A stretch of 64,000 nucleotides of DNA from Chthonomonas sp. UBA1950 (GCA_002336105.1 DDEQ01000043.1:110263-174262), one strand, 5' to 3'. Positions 9,286 through 18,281 are shown, counted from the first letter of the stretch. Translations and numbers: made by a program. Notes: generated by a model not told the origin, from the letters alone.

Positions 9286-9325
9286 TTATTCACAGCTTTT
9301 TCGAGTTATTCACATCTGTGTAAAA
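9286..9325. promoter_or_regulatory. Cluster of DnaA-box-like sites between divergent genes
   Basis: TTATTCACA occurs twice in the same orientation (9286-9294 and 9306-9314), with starts exactly 20 bp apart, and a third inverted near-match lies at 9317-9325 (TTTTACACA on the minus strand, one mismatch). They sit in the 250-bp gap between the zinc-ribbon/hisF unit and the diguanylate cyclase gene. The rest of the gap (9230-9479) holds AT-rich sequence but no gene that I can support. A DnaA-responsive promoter is one reading; chance occurrence of two exact 9-mers this close is unlikely. Confidence 0.5.
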
Positions 9326-9479
9326 CCCAGTTTGAACCTAAAATCTCCTCGTAAATATCGTAGGATTGCAGTTACGTAATTGCTATTCTTTCGAGTGTGG
9401 AAAACGTCGAAGCAAACTATATGGCCCTGTAGATAAATCTTGGTGCAAGATAGCTTGTTAATCCCCATTAGAAAGACCC

Positions 9480-11609
9480 GTGACCCTAGAAGGACTCGTC
9501 TCAAAGAGTATCACCATGCCGCGAACAGGCTCGACCTCAGACGCAATCACGCGCTTGAAGGTGCTTGGTTCATGGTGCCTCGATGTAAGAGCAAATGAGG
9601 TGATCTATGATAATCACCTCGCGACATTTTTAGGAATTACACCTGGCCGACATCCAGCCGAATCTCGCAGGTTTTTGGATCTTGTTGAAGCTACCGAACG
9701 AGAGAGGGTCGATCTGGAACATAAATCGGCCGCAAGCTCTTTTGGTACTTTCGAAAGTTGTTATCATTTGACTCTGCCTACCGGAGATGTCCTGTGTGTT
9801 TGCGAGTTGATCACAAGCACCGGGCACGATGCAACTGATTTCGTCAGTGGCACGATTATCGACTTAAGCAGTGTTCAGTTCAGTTCTCAGCAATTTAGTC
9901 AACTTGAGCAAACAATTCGAAGCGCCAACCTAGGCACCTGGTTTTACTCGACGGTAACCAGTGAAGTAGCTTTTTCGAGCCCGTTCGCAACCTTGCTTGG
10001 TTACGACGAGGACCAATCACCGACATCTCAAGAAGACCTACTCCGTATCGCACACCCTGATTCTTGGGAGACGATACGCCAGCATCTTTCACTCGCTACA
10101 TCAACTACGGAGATCAACATTATTCTCCGGTTCGTATGTAGAGAAGGTGGAACGCGATGGATTCGTCTAATCGGATCAAAGCGGTCATCCACGCAATGCG
10201 AGGGAATATTCGAAGACATTACGGATTCCAAGCTCGTCGAGATTTCTCGGCAAACCGAACTATCTAGTTACCAAACAGTGTGCGAGAGTGCGTTTGACAC
10301 TTTCTATATCATGAAGGCCGTCCGTGGGTCTCAAGGAGAGGTTCTCGACTTCGTCTTCCAGGGATTGAACGAGAAAGCGGCAAGAACCATTGGTATTGAC
10401 CGGGAAAAAGCAGTTGGAACAAGACTTTCTCAGGTCGCGCCGTCCTCGCGAACAGACGGAACATTTGACAACTTTTTCAACGCCATGAAATCGCAGATTC
10501 CTATTCAGGACGACATCGTGCTGAGTAACTTTGCTATGTTTGCTGTCCACCTGAAGCGAACCATATTCCCACTTCCAGATGGTGTAGCTGTTGGCACAAC
10601 CGATATCACTTCGCAATCTGGGGCTCAGCGAGCTTTGGCGCAGAGCGAGCGTTTTGTTCAGCGAATGGCTTCGGCAATTCCAGACATCCTTTTTGTTTGG
10701 GACATTCCGAGTAAGAGCCACACCTATCGCAACCGAGACTTCTTCACTGAGCTTGGATACTCACGTTCAGATAGAATGCGCTTTGGTGAGCAGTGGCTGA
10801 AAGCCGTCCTGCATCCTGACGATTATGAGTCCTTGGATTCTTTGGAAAAAATCTCTCTGTCGATGGATGATGAGGAGGTCGCAGAGACAGAACTTCGATT
10901 CCTCGGGGCTGACGGACAATATAGGACATTCAGGACACGTTGCACCGTCTTCGTTCGTTCTGGGAATGGGGTGCCTGTCCAAGCACTGGGAACTCTGCAA
11001 GACGTAACCGAACAAAGAGCCTATCAGGATCAACTTGAGACGCAAATGCAACGTCTTGAAGTTGCCCAATCACAACTCGAATCGCGTCAGCGGGACCTAG
11101 AGTTGCTCAACCAGCGACTCGGCACCTTGGCAACGACAGATAGCTTGACGGGTCTGAAAAACTACCGAGCATTCCAAGAGCGACTCGCCGAGGAAGTTGA
11201 CCGAGCAAGACGGTACGGAACGCCGCTTGCACTCATCTTGACCGACGTAGATCACTTCAAGAACTACAACGACACTTATGGGCATCCTGCCGGAGACCAG
11301 ATGCTTCGGACCTTTGCGCAGGTTCTTGCTGGAGCAAGCCGAGCAAGTGATGTTGTTGTTCGTTATGGTGGCGAGGAATTCGGCCTAATCTTGCCCAATA
11401 CAACTGCGTCAGATGCAAAATCACTTGCCGAACGAATTCGAAAAGCTTTGAAAGAGGCTGAATCTGACGGGCATAAGATTACGGCTAGCTTCGGCTGCGC
11501 TGAACTAAAATCAGGCGCGACTGGCCAGAGCCAACTCATTTCGGATGCAGATAGAGCTCTCTATCGAGCGAAGAAGGACGGACGCGACCAAGTTGTTTGT
11601 TCCGAATAA
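9480..11609 (+). CDS. PAS-domain diguanylate cyclase (GGDEF)
   Basis: A 709-residue cytoplasmic sensor enzyme; no membrane helix is seen. It has three or four PAS-like modules (roughly residues 20-120, 135-250, 260-365 and 385-515, the last two ending with typical PAC stretches such as RTFRTRCTVFVRSG), a coiled-coil linker (about 515-550) and a C-terminal GGDEF domain. The active site is intact as GGEEF, and an RxxD inhibitory site (RASD) lies five residues before it, so c-di-GMP product feedback is expected. It makes c-di-GMP from two GTP. GTG start; an ATG 12 codons later (9516) is an alternative. The effectors it serves are not visible here. Confidence 0.93.
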   Translation: MTLEGLVSKSITMPRTGSTSDAITRLKVLGSWCLDVRANEVIYDNHLATFLGITPGRHPAESRRFLDLVEATERERVDLEHKSAASSFGTFESCYHLTLPTGDVLCVCELITSTGHDATDFVSGTIIDLSSVQFSSQQFSQLEQTIRSANLGTWFYSTVTSEVAFSSPFATLLGYDEDQSPTSQEDLLRIAHPDSWETIRQHLSLATSTTEINIILRFVCREGGTRWIRLIGSKRSSTQCEGIFEDITDSKLVEISRQTELSSYQTVCESAFDTFYIMKAVRGSQGEVLDFVFQGLNEKAARTIGIDREKAVGTRLSQVAPSSRTDGTFDNFFNAMKSQIPIQDDIVLSNFAMFAVHLKRTIFPLPDGVAVGTTDITSQSGAQRALAQSERFVQRMASAIPDILFVWDIPSKSHTYRNRDFFTELGYSRSDRMRFGEQWLKAVLHPDDYESLDSLEKISLSMDDEEVAETELRFLGADGQYRTFRTRCTVFVRSGNGVPVQALGTLQDVTEQRAYQDQLETQMQRLEVAQSQLESRQRDLELLNQRLGTLATTDSLTGLKNYRAFQERLAEEVDRARRYGTPLALILTDVDHFKNYNDTYGHPAGDQMLRTFAQVLAGASRASDVVVRYGGEEFGLILPNTTASDAKSLAERIRKALKEAESDGHKITASFGCAELKSGATGQSQLISDADRALYRAKKDGRDQVVCSE

Positions 11610-11770
11610 CGAAACGTATTGAACGTTCGTTTCGGAGCTTCATAGTCATCTACAATCACTTTTTAGCAGCGTCATTTTGCCCCTTTCGAGTTTTTTAACC
11701 CGTTCGGTTCGCCTAGTTGGCAATACTAATAGTCCGGGTGCATTAAATATCCACCTAGCAAAGGAAACCA

Positions 11771-12817
11771 ATGGCTGTCTGGAAAGGACTTATCAACCGA
11801 TTCGGCGATCGCATGTCAATCTCGCGCGACGTCGATCCTATCTCTCTGTATGAGGGGAACACCCCACTCATTCCTTTGCCAAGACTTGCAAAAGAGATCG
11901 CTCCTGGTGCTGAACTCTACGCCAAATATGAGGGACTCAACCCAACCGGGTCGTTCAAAGATCGCGGAATGACGACGGCAATCACTCAAGCCGTCGCCGA
12001 AGGGGCGCAGGCGGTCATTTGTGCTTCTACTGGAAACACTGCCGCGAGTGCCGCAGCATATGCCGCTCGTGCAGGACTACGCTGCATTGTCCTAATCCCT
12101 GAGGGCAAGGTGGCTCTTGGCAAGCTCGCAGGTGCAGTCGCCTACGGCGCGGAGGTTGTGCAGATCACAGGTTCGTTTGATGACGGACTAAATATGGTGC
12201 GCGAAGTCGCGGAGAAAACTCCCATCGCGCTTGTCAACTCTGTCAATCCGGCGAGGCTAGAAGGACAAAAGACGGCCGCATGGGAAGTCGTCGAGCAGCT
12301 AGGCCAAGTCCCTAACTGGCTCTGCCTCCCAGTCGGAAACGCGGGAAACATCAGCGCTTACTGGCTTGGTTTCACGCAGGCTGACGGACCAAAGCCCCAA
12401 CTTCTTGGCGCTCAAGCCGCTGGAGCGGCCCCAATCGTCACTGGCAAGGTGGTGACGAATCCTGAAACAATGGCGACGGCCATCAGAATCGGAAACCCAG
12501 CGCGATGGAAACAAGCCGAAGCCGCACTCGCAGAATCGAACGGGCACATTCTGTCAGTGACAGACGAGGAAATTTTCGCTGCCTATCGGATGGTCGCTCA
12601 GCTCGACGGCGTGTTTTGTGAGCCATCATCGGCTGCCGGTTTAGCTGGTTTGAAGAAGTCAGTCGCGGCAGGAACCCTTGATCCAAAGGGCAAGAAGTTT
12701 GTTGCGGTCCTGACCGGGCACGGTTTGAAGGACCCCGATTCGGCTACTTTAGGTTTCGCTGAAGTCAAACCCATCGAACCTAACTTTGATGCACTTATGG
12801 AGAGACTCAGCAAATGA
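11771..12817 (+). CDS. thrC: Threonine synthase
   Basis: A 348-residue PLP enzyme that converts O-phosphohomoserine to threonine. The PLP lysine lies in NPTGSFKDRGM (about residue 59), and a phosphate/PLP-binding glycine loop is seen at PVGNAGNISAYW. The length fits the short ThrC class. It has a well placed Shine-Dalgarno (AAAGGAA) before the ATG. Its stop overlaps the thrB start by 4 bp (ATGA), so the last two threonine steps, run in reverse gene order, are coupled; hom lies about 5 kb away on the other strand. Confidence 0.96.
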   Translation: MAVWKGLINRFGDRMSISRDVDPISLYEGNTPLIPLPRLAKEIAPGAELYAKYEGLNPTGSFKDRGMTTAITQAVAEGAQAVICASTGNTAASAAAYAARAGLRCIVLIPEGKVALGKLAGAVAYGAEVVQITGSFDDGLNMVREVAEKTPIALVNSVNPARLEGQKTAAWEVVEQLGQVPNWLCLPVGNAGNISAYWLGFTQADGPKPQLLGAQAAGAAPIVTGKVVTNPETMATAIRIGNPARWKQAEAALAESNGHILSVTDEEIFAAYRMVAQLDGVFCEPSSAAGLAGLKKSVAAGTLDPKGKKFVAVLTGHGLKDPDSATLGFAEVKPIEPNFDALMERLSK

Positions 12818-13740
12818 TTCGCGTAAGAATTCCGGCGACGACAGCTAACCTTGGCCCTGGCTTTGACTGCATGGGCCTTGCGCTTGACCTTTGGAATGAC
12901 TTTGAACTACACCCCATCGAGTCTGGTTTTGAAGTAGAAACCCACGGCGAAGGATCCCAAACGTTATCGAAAGACGCCTCAAACTTGGTTGTCAGCACGC
13001 TCCTTGACGAGCTCAAAAGCCTTGGAACTCGAGCCCCATCTGGATTTCGTGTGCTGTGCCATAACACCATTCCAGCGGCAAGCGGACTTGGATCAAGCTC
13101 GACCGCGACCTTAGCAGGGCTCCTCTTTGCTCACGCCATCCATCTGAGTCAATGCGAACAAGACCCCGCGGAGATTGACCGTGAGCAGGTGCTGAAGAGA
13201 GCGGTTGAAATCGAGGGACACGGCGACAACGTCGCGCCTGCTCTTCTTGGCGGCTTTGTGATCGTCGTTCCAGATAAAGACGGCGTACTCACACAACGAA
13301 TTCCCTATGTGCCGATCAAGACTGTGGTCTGCGTCCCAGATTACGCATATCTCACAACTCAGGCGCGCGCCGCGCTCCCCGCAACTTACAGTAAATCTGA
13401 CGCTATCTTCAACATTGGCCGAGCGATGCTAGTTGCCGAAGCTCTGAGGACTGGGGATGACGCAATGTTGGCGCAAAGCATGAATGACCGTATTCACGAG
13501 CCGTATCGCTTCCCTGCCGTACCCGGCGCGATTGACGCTCGTGAGCGTGCGCTAGGCGCAGGGGCGGTTTGTGTGGCACTAAGTGGCGCTGGTCCTGGTG
13601 TCATCGCTTTTGCGCGGGAAGGATACGACCGAATCGGTCGATCCATGAACTCGGCATTTGCCGAGGCAGGATTACATTCCCGATACTGGATCCTAGATGC
13701 AACTGATCAAGGTGTCCACATAGGTCGAATGCCTGTGTAA
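12814..13740 (+). CDS. thrB: Homoserine kinase
   Basis: A 308-residue GHMP-family kinase that phosphorylates homoserine with ATP. Visible are the N-terminal IPATTANLGPGFDCMG motif, the GHMP ATP-binding loop PAASGLGSSSTATLAG (about residues 88-103) and the third motif VALSGAGPGVIAF near the C-terminus. Translationally coupled to thrC by ATGA. The structured RNA segment begins about 25 bp after its stop. Confidence 0.95.
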   Translation: MIRVRIPATTANLGPGFDCMGLALDLWNDFELHPIESGFEVETHGEGSQTLSKDASNLVVSTLLDELKSLGTRAPSGFRVLCHNTIPAASGLGSSSTATLAGLLFAHAIHLSQCEQDPAEIDREQVLKRAVEIEGHGDNVAPALLGGFVIVVPDKDGVLTQRIPYVPIKTVVCVPDYAYLTTQARAALPATYSKSDAIFNIGRAMLVAEALRTGDDAMLAQSMNDRIHEPYRFPAVPGAIDARERALGAGAVCVALSGAGPGVIAFAREGYDRIGRSMNSAFAEAGLHSRYWILDATDQGVHIGRMPV

Positions 13741-13765
13741 CCGCAGATTTTCTGCCATAATAAAA

Positions 13766-13990
13766 GTACGACGGGAAGTGCGGAGATGCACTACCTGACC
13801 TCGTAGAACATTTTACGAGGGGCGCCAATGATTGGCGAACATCGTCGTCTGGGCCAGCTGGCCCTGCGACCGTACGGGATGTACGGTACCCTACTAGTTA
13901 GGATCAGAGCTGACCAATCGCTGTCGGACGCGAAGTTGTCGTCCGCCCGACTGCACGGGGCAAGTGCCCAAACCTCAAAGGAGGTCAACC
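13766..13990 (+). ncRNA. Candidate structured RNA or long structured leader
   Basis: This stretch has no convincing ORF of its own but folds on paper into a chain of perfect stems. P1 is 13768-13773 with 13843-13848 and encloses three hairpins: 13777-13792 (5 bp), 13799-13820 (7 bp, 8-base loop) and 13823-13837 (5-6 bp). Further hairpins follow at 13851-13864 (5-6 bp), 13869-13887 (7 bp, 5-base loop), 13925-13945 (6 bp, 9-base loop) and 13958-13969 (4 bp). The last one sits just before the Shine-Dalgarno AAAGGAGG (13977-13984). A four-way junction plus a row of stems suggests a real RNA, either a stand-alone ncRNA or a cis-regulator of the ORF at 13992. A -10-like CATAAT is at 13756-13761. 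I could not match it to tRNA, tmRNA, RNase P, SRP, 6S or a common riboswitch. Confidence 0.5.
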
Positions 13991-13991
13991 C

Positions 13992-14180
13992 ATGATCGTA
14001 GGAACACTTCAAAGATCGTTATTCGCTCTTCCGCTTCGCGCTATGCGAGTGCTGAAGAAATCGACGTTCGCGAAAGTTTCATCGCCAATCGAAGCGAAAA
14101 CTGAGTCTAATATGCTCAATTCGTTCGAGAAGATGATGAATCACCACACTTATCTCATGATGAGACAGCTTGGTGACTAA
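13992..14180 (+). CDS. Small basic protein downstream of structured RNA
   Basis: Not recognised. The 62-residue ORF has the best ribosome-binding site in the window, AAAGGAGG seven bases before the ATG, which supports it as a real gene in spite of its size. The N-terminal half is basic and moderately hydrophobic (SLFALPLRAMRVLKKSTF); the C-terminal half is polar with many Met and two His (MLNSFEKMMNHHTYLMMRQL) and could be an amphipathic helix. It lies alone between the structured RNA and the convergent folP gene. Confidence 0.55.
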   Translation: MIVGTLQRSLFALPLRAMRVLKKSTFAKVSSPIEAKTESNMLNSFEKMMNHHTYLMMRQLGD

Positions 14181-14186
14181 TCATCG

Positions 14187-14987
14187 TTAGTCGTCGGCGG
14201 CCAATATGGCCGCCGATACTTCCCTTGCTTCAACCGCTTCTTTCACATCGTGGACGCGAATCATTTGCGCACCTGCTTGATGCGCCCAGCATTGCGTCGC
14301 GATAGTTCCAATTACTCTATCTTCTGGAGCGTTTCGTCCGGTTATTCTTCCGAGAAAACCTTTGCGACTGGTCCCCATGAGAACAGGATAACCAGTCTCT
14401 ACAAAGCGTTGAGTCCCTCTCAAAAGGCTTAGGTTGTGAGCATCTGTTTTGCCAAACCCAATGCCCGGATCGATCCAAATTAGGTCTTTAGACACACCGG
14501 CTTCAACGGCTTTACCTACTCTTAACAATAGGTAATCCAGCACTTCTTGAACGACATTTTCATAGGTTGGCGAGTCCTGCATACTCTTCGGATCACCTTT
14601 CATGTGCATCAAACAAAGAGCCGATTTTGCCTCAGCGGCGACCGCGAACATATCAGGATCACTACCCCCTGAAATGTCGTTGATCATCCAAGCGCCTAGT
14701 TCGCAACAGTGCCGCGCTACGGATGCGTTCCTCGTATCTACAGACACTTTCGCGCCTCGTTGAACGAGCGCCTCAACAACGGGAAACACACGCTTCGATT
14801 CCTCTCTTACCGAAACTGGTTCAGCACCCGGACGGGTTGATTCTCCGCCAACATCGAGCACATCAGCGCCTTCGCCTAGCAGACGAATACCGTGCTCAAT
14901 CGCCTGATCAGTGGAAAAAAACTTACCCCCGTCGCTGAACGAGTCGGGGGTAACGTTGACGATGCCCATGATGAGCGGGCGTCGCAT
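14187..14987 (-). CDS. folP: Dihydropteroate synthase
   Basis: A 266-residue TIM-barrel enzyme of folate synthesis that joins 6-hydroxymethyl-dihydropterin pyrophosphate to p-aminobenzoate. The signatures GIVNVTPDSFSDGGKF, DVGGESTRPGAEPV and the C-terminal MGTSRKGFLGRI and IRVHDVKE are all present. ATG at 14987 is chosen; a TTG two codons earlier (14993) would overlap the stop of the upstream E1 beta gene by 4 bp. It is the third gene of a unit with the E1 alpha and E1 beta genes, a linkage with no obvious metabolic logic. Confidence 0.95.
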   Translation of the reverse strand: MRRPLIMGIVNVTPDSFSDGGKFFSTDQAIEHGIRLLGEGADVLDVGGESTRPGAEPVSVREESKRVFPVVEALVQRGAKVSVDTRNASVARHCCELGAWMINDISGGSDPDMFAVAAEAKSALCLMHMKGDPKSMQDSPTYENVVQEVLDYLLLRVGKAVEAGVSKDLIWIDPGIGFGKTDAHNLSLLRGTQRFVETGYPVLMGTSRKGFLGRITGRNAPEDRVIGTIATQCWAHQAGAQMIRVHDVKEAVEAREVSAAILAADD

Positions 14988-14989
14988 AC

Positions 14990-16009
14990 TCAATATTTGA
15001 CCGTTTTGAGAGCGGCCTGAACAATCTTCTCCACCGAAGGAAGAACAAAGAGTTCAAGCGGCTTCACCCATGGCACTGGCGTATCCAAACGGGTGATTCT
15101 AACCGGCGGAGCATCAAGGAGATCAAATGCTTTTGTGCTGATCCTTGAAACAATCTCACCGGCAAACCCGCATGTCATCGGAGCCTCGTTGACTACAATG
15201 ACCCGATTAGTCTTCGCGACGGAGTTGAAGATTGTCTCTTCGTCGAGCGGTACAAGTGTTCGAATGTCGATCACCTCAGCACTAACGCCGAGCTTCTCAA
15301 GCTCGTCGGCAGCCTGAATACAGTGGTATACGTTCTGTCCGTAACTCACCAAAGTGATGTCTTTACCCGCCTTCCGAATCGCAGCTTTTCCAAACGGAAC
15401 GGTGTAATCCTCGTCTGGCAAGACCTCGGCGATATCGTTTCGACGGTAAAGCTCCTTGATCTCGTAACTGATGACTGGGTTGCCGTCTCGCAATGCAGTT
15501 TTAAGCAGTCCCTTCGCATCGGATGGAGTTGAGGCGCAAATCACCTTCAAGCCAGGTGAGTTGCAAAACCAAGATTCGTTCATTTGACTGTGGTACAAAG
15601 CTCCGCCGCCATACGCTCCGGCAGGACCTCGAACCACGACCGGGATGTTGACTTCCCCGGCAGTTCGATAGTGATATGTCGCCATCATGTTGACGATCTG
15701 ATCGAAGCCACACGAGATGAAATCGATGAATTGCATCTCGGCCATCACCGTCTTACCGTTGAGAGCCATGCCAACAGCTGAGCCAACGATACAAGCCTCA
15801 GAAATCGGCATGTCGATGACGCGCTGAGCTCCATATTGAGCCTGGAGCCCTTCGGTTACCCCGAAAGCGCCACCCAAGATGCCGATGTCTTCCCCCTGAC
15901 AAATCATGTGCGGGTTCAGCGACATCTCTTCGAAAAGAGCCTCTTTGAGCGCAGTTAGGTAATTCTTCTTAACTCCAACCTGAGCTGGGACGTCTACAGT
16001 AGCACTCAT
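14990..16009 (-). CDS. pdhB: 2-oxo acid dehydrogenase E1 component, beta subunit
   Basis: A 339-residue transketolase-type E1 beta subunit (pyrimidine-binding half plus C-terminal domain). Motifs include the catalytic-Glu region GEDIGILGGAFGVTEGL, the PISEACIVGSAVGMAL block and the C-terminal EAPMTCGFAGEIVSRI. ATG at 16009 is chosen because GGAGGGTGG lies directly before it and it overlaps the E1 alpha stop by 4 bp (ATGA). The partners of an oxo-acid dehydrogenase, E2 and E3, are not in the window, so pyruvate versus branched-chain 2-oxo acid specificity cannot be decided here. Confidence 0.9.
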   Translation of the reverse strand: MSATVDVPAQVGVKKNYLTALKEALFEEMSLNPHMICQGEDIGILGGAFGVTEGLQAQYGAQRVIDMPISEACIVGSAVGMALNGKTVMAEMQFIDFISCGFDQIVNMMATYHYRTAGEVNIPVVVRGPAGAYGGGALYHSQMNESWFCNSPGLKVICASTPSDAKGLLKTALRDGNPVISYEIKELYRRNDIAEVLPDEDYTVPFGKAAIRKAGKDITLVSYGQNVYHCIQAADELEKLGVSAEVIDIRTLVPLDEETIFNSVAKTNRVIVVNEAPMTCGFAGEIVSRISTKAFDLLDAPPVRITRLDTPVPWVKPLELFVLPSVEKIVQAALKTVKY

Positions 16010-17145
16010 CGACCACCCTCCTTGAACACCCACATGCCACCCTCTTCTGCCTCTGGGACGGGACATGTCAGTGCGTAATCAATTCCTTTCGAAAGGTAGG
16101 CAACGACTTCTGGTGGGAAGTCTTCGTTGCCAACTTCGCCAGCACCTTTGTTTTCGGCGATGTACAGCTTTGCATCCTCCGGGCTGATGTAGCCTTTCTC
16201 CAGAAGATATTGACGATAGACACCAATCGGATCTCGTTCGCGCCCCTTCAATATCTCTGCTTCTGGTCGATACTTCGCGGCACGATCGTCGTCGTGGTCG
16301 CCATGGCCATAAGCTCTAAAAGTCTTACACTCAACGATGCTTGGACCATTTCCAGCTCGCGAGTGGTTGACCGCCATCATGACCTTATCGTAAACATCCA
16401 ACACATCTTGGCCATCTGCAACAAGACCCATAATGCCATAGCCGTCCGCACGCCGGGCAAAATCTTCTTGTGAGTACTCCATGTGGGTCGGTGTTCCGTA
16501 AGCCCAGTGGTTGTTTTCGATAATCGTCACGACAGGCAGTTTATGAACCGCAGCAAAGTTGATCGCTTCATGGAAAATGCCTTGGGCTGTTGAGCCTTCG
16601 CCATTCAACGTCATTGCGATCACGTCGCCGCCGTTCAAACGGTCTGCATAAACAACTCCTGCTGCTGCTGGAATTGTTCCTGACAGCATTGAAGTCGAGT
16701 GAATGATATGCTTAGACTTACTTCCGATGTGCGACCAGTTATCGCGAGCTCGACCGGGTGATCCAGCTTTGCCCCAAACCTGGGCGCAAAGCTCTTCGAT
16801 ACTCATACCCATACGGGCAGGGTCATCCCACTTGAACTTGATATCTTTCAAGAAGAATGCCGGCATGTCGCGATGGATCGGTGAGATCCAGTCATCGGGT
16901 CTTAAGCCATAAAGGCATCCAACCAAGACAGCTTCTTGGTTGTGCGAAGAATACAGGGTGCCGCGTAATCGGCCCCGCTTCTTCTCTTTAATCAGTCGCA
17001 CGTCAAAGTAACGTGCGAGAAACAACAATTTGAAGATCTCTAGATGATCTTCTTTCGTCAACAAATCTCGGGGTCGGATTGTCTGGTTGTGCTCTTTCGG
17101 GTCGTCTGTTCGTTCAGGCGCCGCCGTGCCAGATTGGGATCTCAA
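16006..17145 (-). CDS. pdhA: 2-oxo acid dehydrogenase E1 component, alpha subunit
   Basis: A 379-residue thiamine-diphosphate-binding subunit. The ThDP/Mg motif is seen as NGEGSTAQGIFHEAINFA followed by ENNHWAYGTPTH, together with GMSIEELCAQVWGKAGSPGR and the phosphorylation-loop-like TFRAYGHGDHDDDR. The start is TTG at 17145 preceded at a good distance by AAGGAG. The first ~27 residues are polar and poorly conserved. With E1 beta it forms the alpha2beta2 decarboxylase of a pyruvate or branched-chain 2-oxo acid dehydrogenase complex. Confidence 0.9.
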   Translation of the reverse strand: MRSQSGTAAPERTDDPKEHNQTIRPRDLLTKEDHLEIFKLLFLARYFDVRLIKEKKRGRLRGTLYSSHNQEAVLVGCLYGLRPDDWISPIHRDMPAFFLKDIKFKWDDPARMGMSIEELCAQVWGKAGSPGRARDNWSHIGSKSKHIIHSTSMLSGTIPAAAGVVYADRLNGGDVIAMTLNGEGSTAQGIFHEAINFAAVHKLPVVTIIENNHWAYGTPTHMEYSQEDFARRADGYGIMGLVADGQDVLDVYDKVMMAVNHSRAGNGPSIVECKTFRAYGHGDHDDDRAAKYRPEAEILKGRERDPIGVYRQYLLEKGYISPEDAKLYIAENKGAGEVGNEDFPPEVVAYLSKGIDYALTCPVPEAEEGGMWVFKEGGR

Positions 17146-17326
17146 AGGGAAAAGTCTCCTTGCGGAAATGAGTTGCTAGGTTACCCTACGTCAGAGGAAC
17201 AGGTTTTGGTAGCAGGTTTCGCTTTAAATGTTATTGTTGCAATTGTTGTCGGCACTATTACGGCAGAAATACACGTATAGCGGGTGATCAAGCAGATTTG
17301 CCTGCGATCAGATCGGAAGTGAAGAT

Positions 17327-18268
17327 ATGTTGATGTTGACCGCTCTTAATATAGCAATCGCCCTCGGTGGGTCTTCTTCATTGGCTCAGGAACCTGCCTA
17401 CGACTTCCAAGTGGCTATTCCCCAGTTCACCCAAGTAGCTGACACCACGAGCCTCACCGCTGGACACGGTTACTACCCCTTCGACAGCGTCGCAGTTTCC
17501 GGCGTTTCAGACAAAAAGGTGTCAGTCCAGTTTAACAATGCAAAGATCGCCGATGTTATGAAGTGGCTCGGCAAACAAGGCGTGGACTTCGTATTCACGA
17601 CTAAAGAATTCAACAATCAGTCGATTTCTCTCAATGCAGTCAATCGACCACTCGACGAAGTGGTTGATTCGATTGGAATTGCGCTTGGCGGATCTTGGAA
17701 GAGACACGGCGGCACAAGAATCTTTACTAAAGACGTTTTCAGCCAACAGTTCTTTGGCTCCTCGAATGATGCGGCTAGAGTTTTTGGAGTTCCGGGACAA
17801 TCATTCCAGTTCAACGACAAGGTAATGGGTCAGATGCTGGATGAAAAAAAGATGAAGCAGTGGGCAGAGAAGCTTCAGAAAGAAGCTGAGAGCATGCAGT
17901 TCAACAGCAAGATAAATAAGCTGGACGCTGAGAAAATGGCCAAGGAACTTCAGGAAGGTCCATTAAAGGACCTTATGAAGAATCTTGGAGAAATGCGGGC
18001 GCAAGACGGATTCACCCAAGAAAATAAGAGCCGGTTTCGTTCCATGCCGTCATTTGGTCTAGAAAAGCCACTAACCCTCGATACGTCGAAGATGTCAGAG
18101 TTCGCAAAATCCTTAACTAAGGAACAGAAGGCTCTGATGAAGTCGCAGGGATTCTTACAGCCCAAAGACTTGACCGACGCTCAGAAGAAGCTGATCCAAC
18201 TTCCCAGCTCAGGCAGTTTTCAGATTCGCTTCAAGACAGACGACTTCGATCTTGTCATCAAGAGCTAG
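17327..18268 (+). CDS. Secreted STN-domain protein
   Basis: A 313-residue protein with an N-terminal signal peptide (MLTALNIAIALGGSSSLAQ) and, at about residues 60-120, a block that fits the secretin/TonB N-terminal short domain (VSVQFNNAKIADVMKWLGKQ ending in NRPLDEVVDSIGIALGG). The rest is Lys/Gln/Met-rich, probably helical and low-complexity, with no secretin barrel. STN domains normally sit in front of secretins or TonB receptors in the periplasm; here one stands alone. Role unknown, possibly an accessory of a secretion or pilus system. Transcribed away from the E1 genes. Confidence 0.6.
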   Translation: MLMLTALNIAIALGGSSSLAQEPAYDFQVAIPQFTQVADTTSLTAGHGYYPFDSVAVSGVSDKKVSVQFNNAKIADVMKWLGKQGVDFVFTTKEFNNQSISLNAVNRPLDEVVDSIGIALGGSWKRHGGTRIFTKDVFSQQFFGSSNDAARVFGVPGQSFQFNDKVMGQMLDEKKMKQWAEKLQKEAESMQFNSKINKLDAEKMAKELQEGPLKDLMKNLGEMRAQDGFTQENKSRFRSMPSFGLEKPLTLDTSKMSEFAKSLTKEQKALMKSQGFLQPKDLTDAQKKLIQLPSSGSFQIRFKTDDFDLVIKS

Positions 18269-18281
18269 ATCGGGTTCTTCA

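Noticed and set aside
9286..9325. Chromosome origin
   Set aside because: Only two exact boxes, no dnaA or dnaN gene, and no long AT-rich unwinding element or box array.
10260..10721. 153-codon minus-strand ORF
   Set aside because: Opposite strand of the PAS region of the diguanylate cyclase; no independent support.
11610..11634. Terminator after the diguanylate cyclase gene
   Set aside because: CGAAACG/CGTTTCG gives only 7 bp with an 11-base loop and no T-run, too weak to call.
13766..13990. Identity as RNase P RNA, tmRNA, SRP RNA, T-box or cobalamin riboswitch
   Set aside because: None of the universal sequence blocks of these RNAs could be found.
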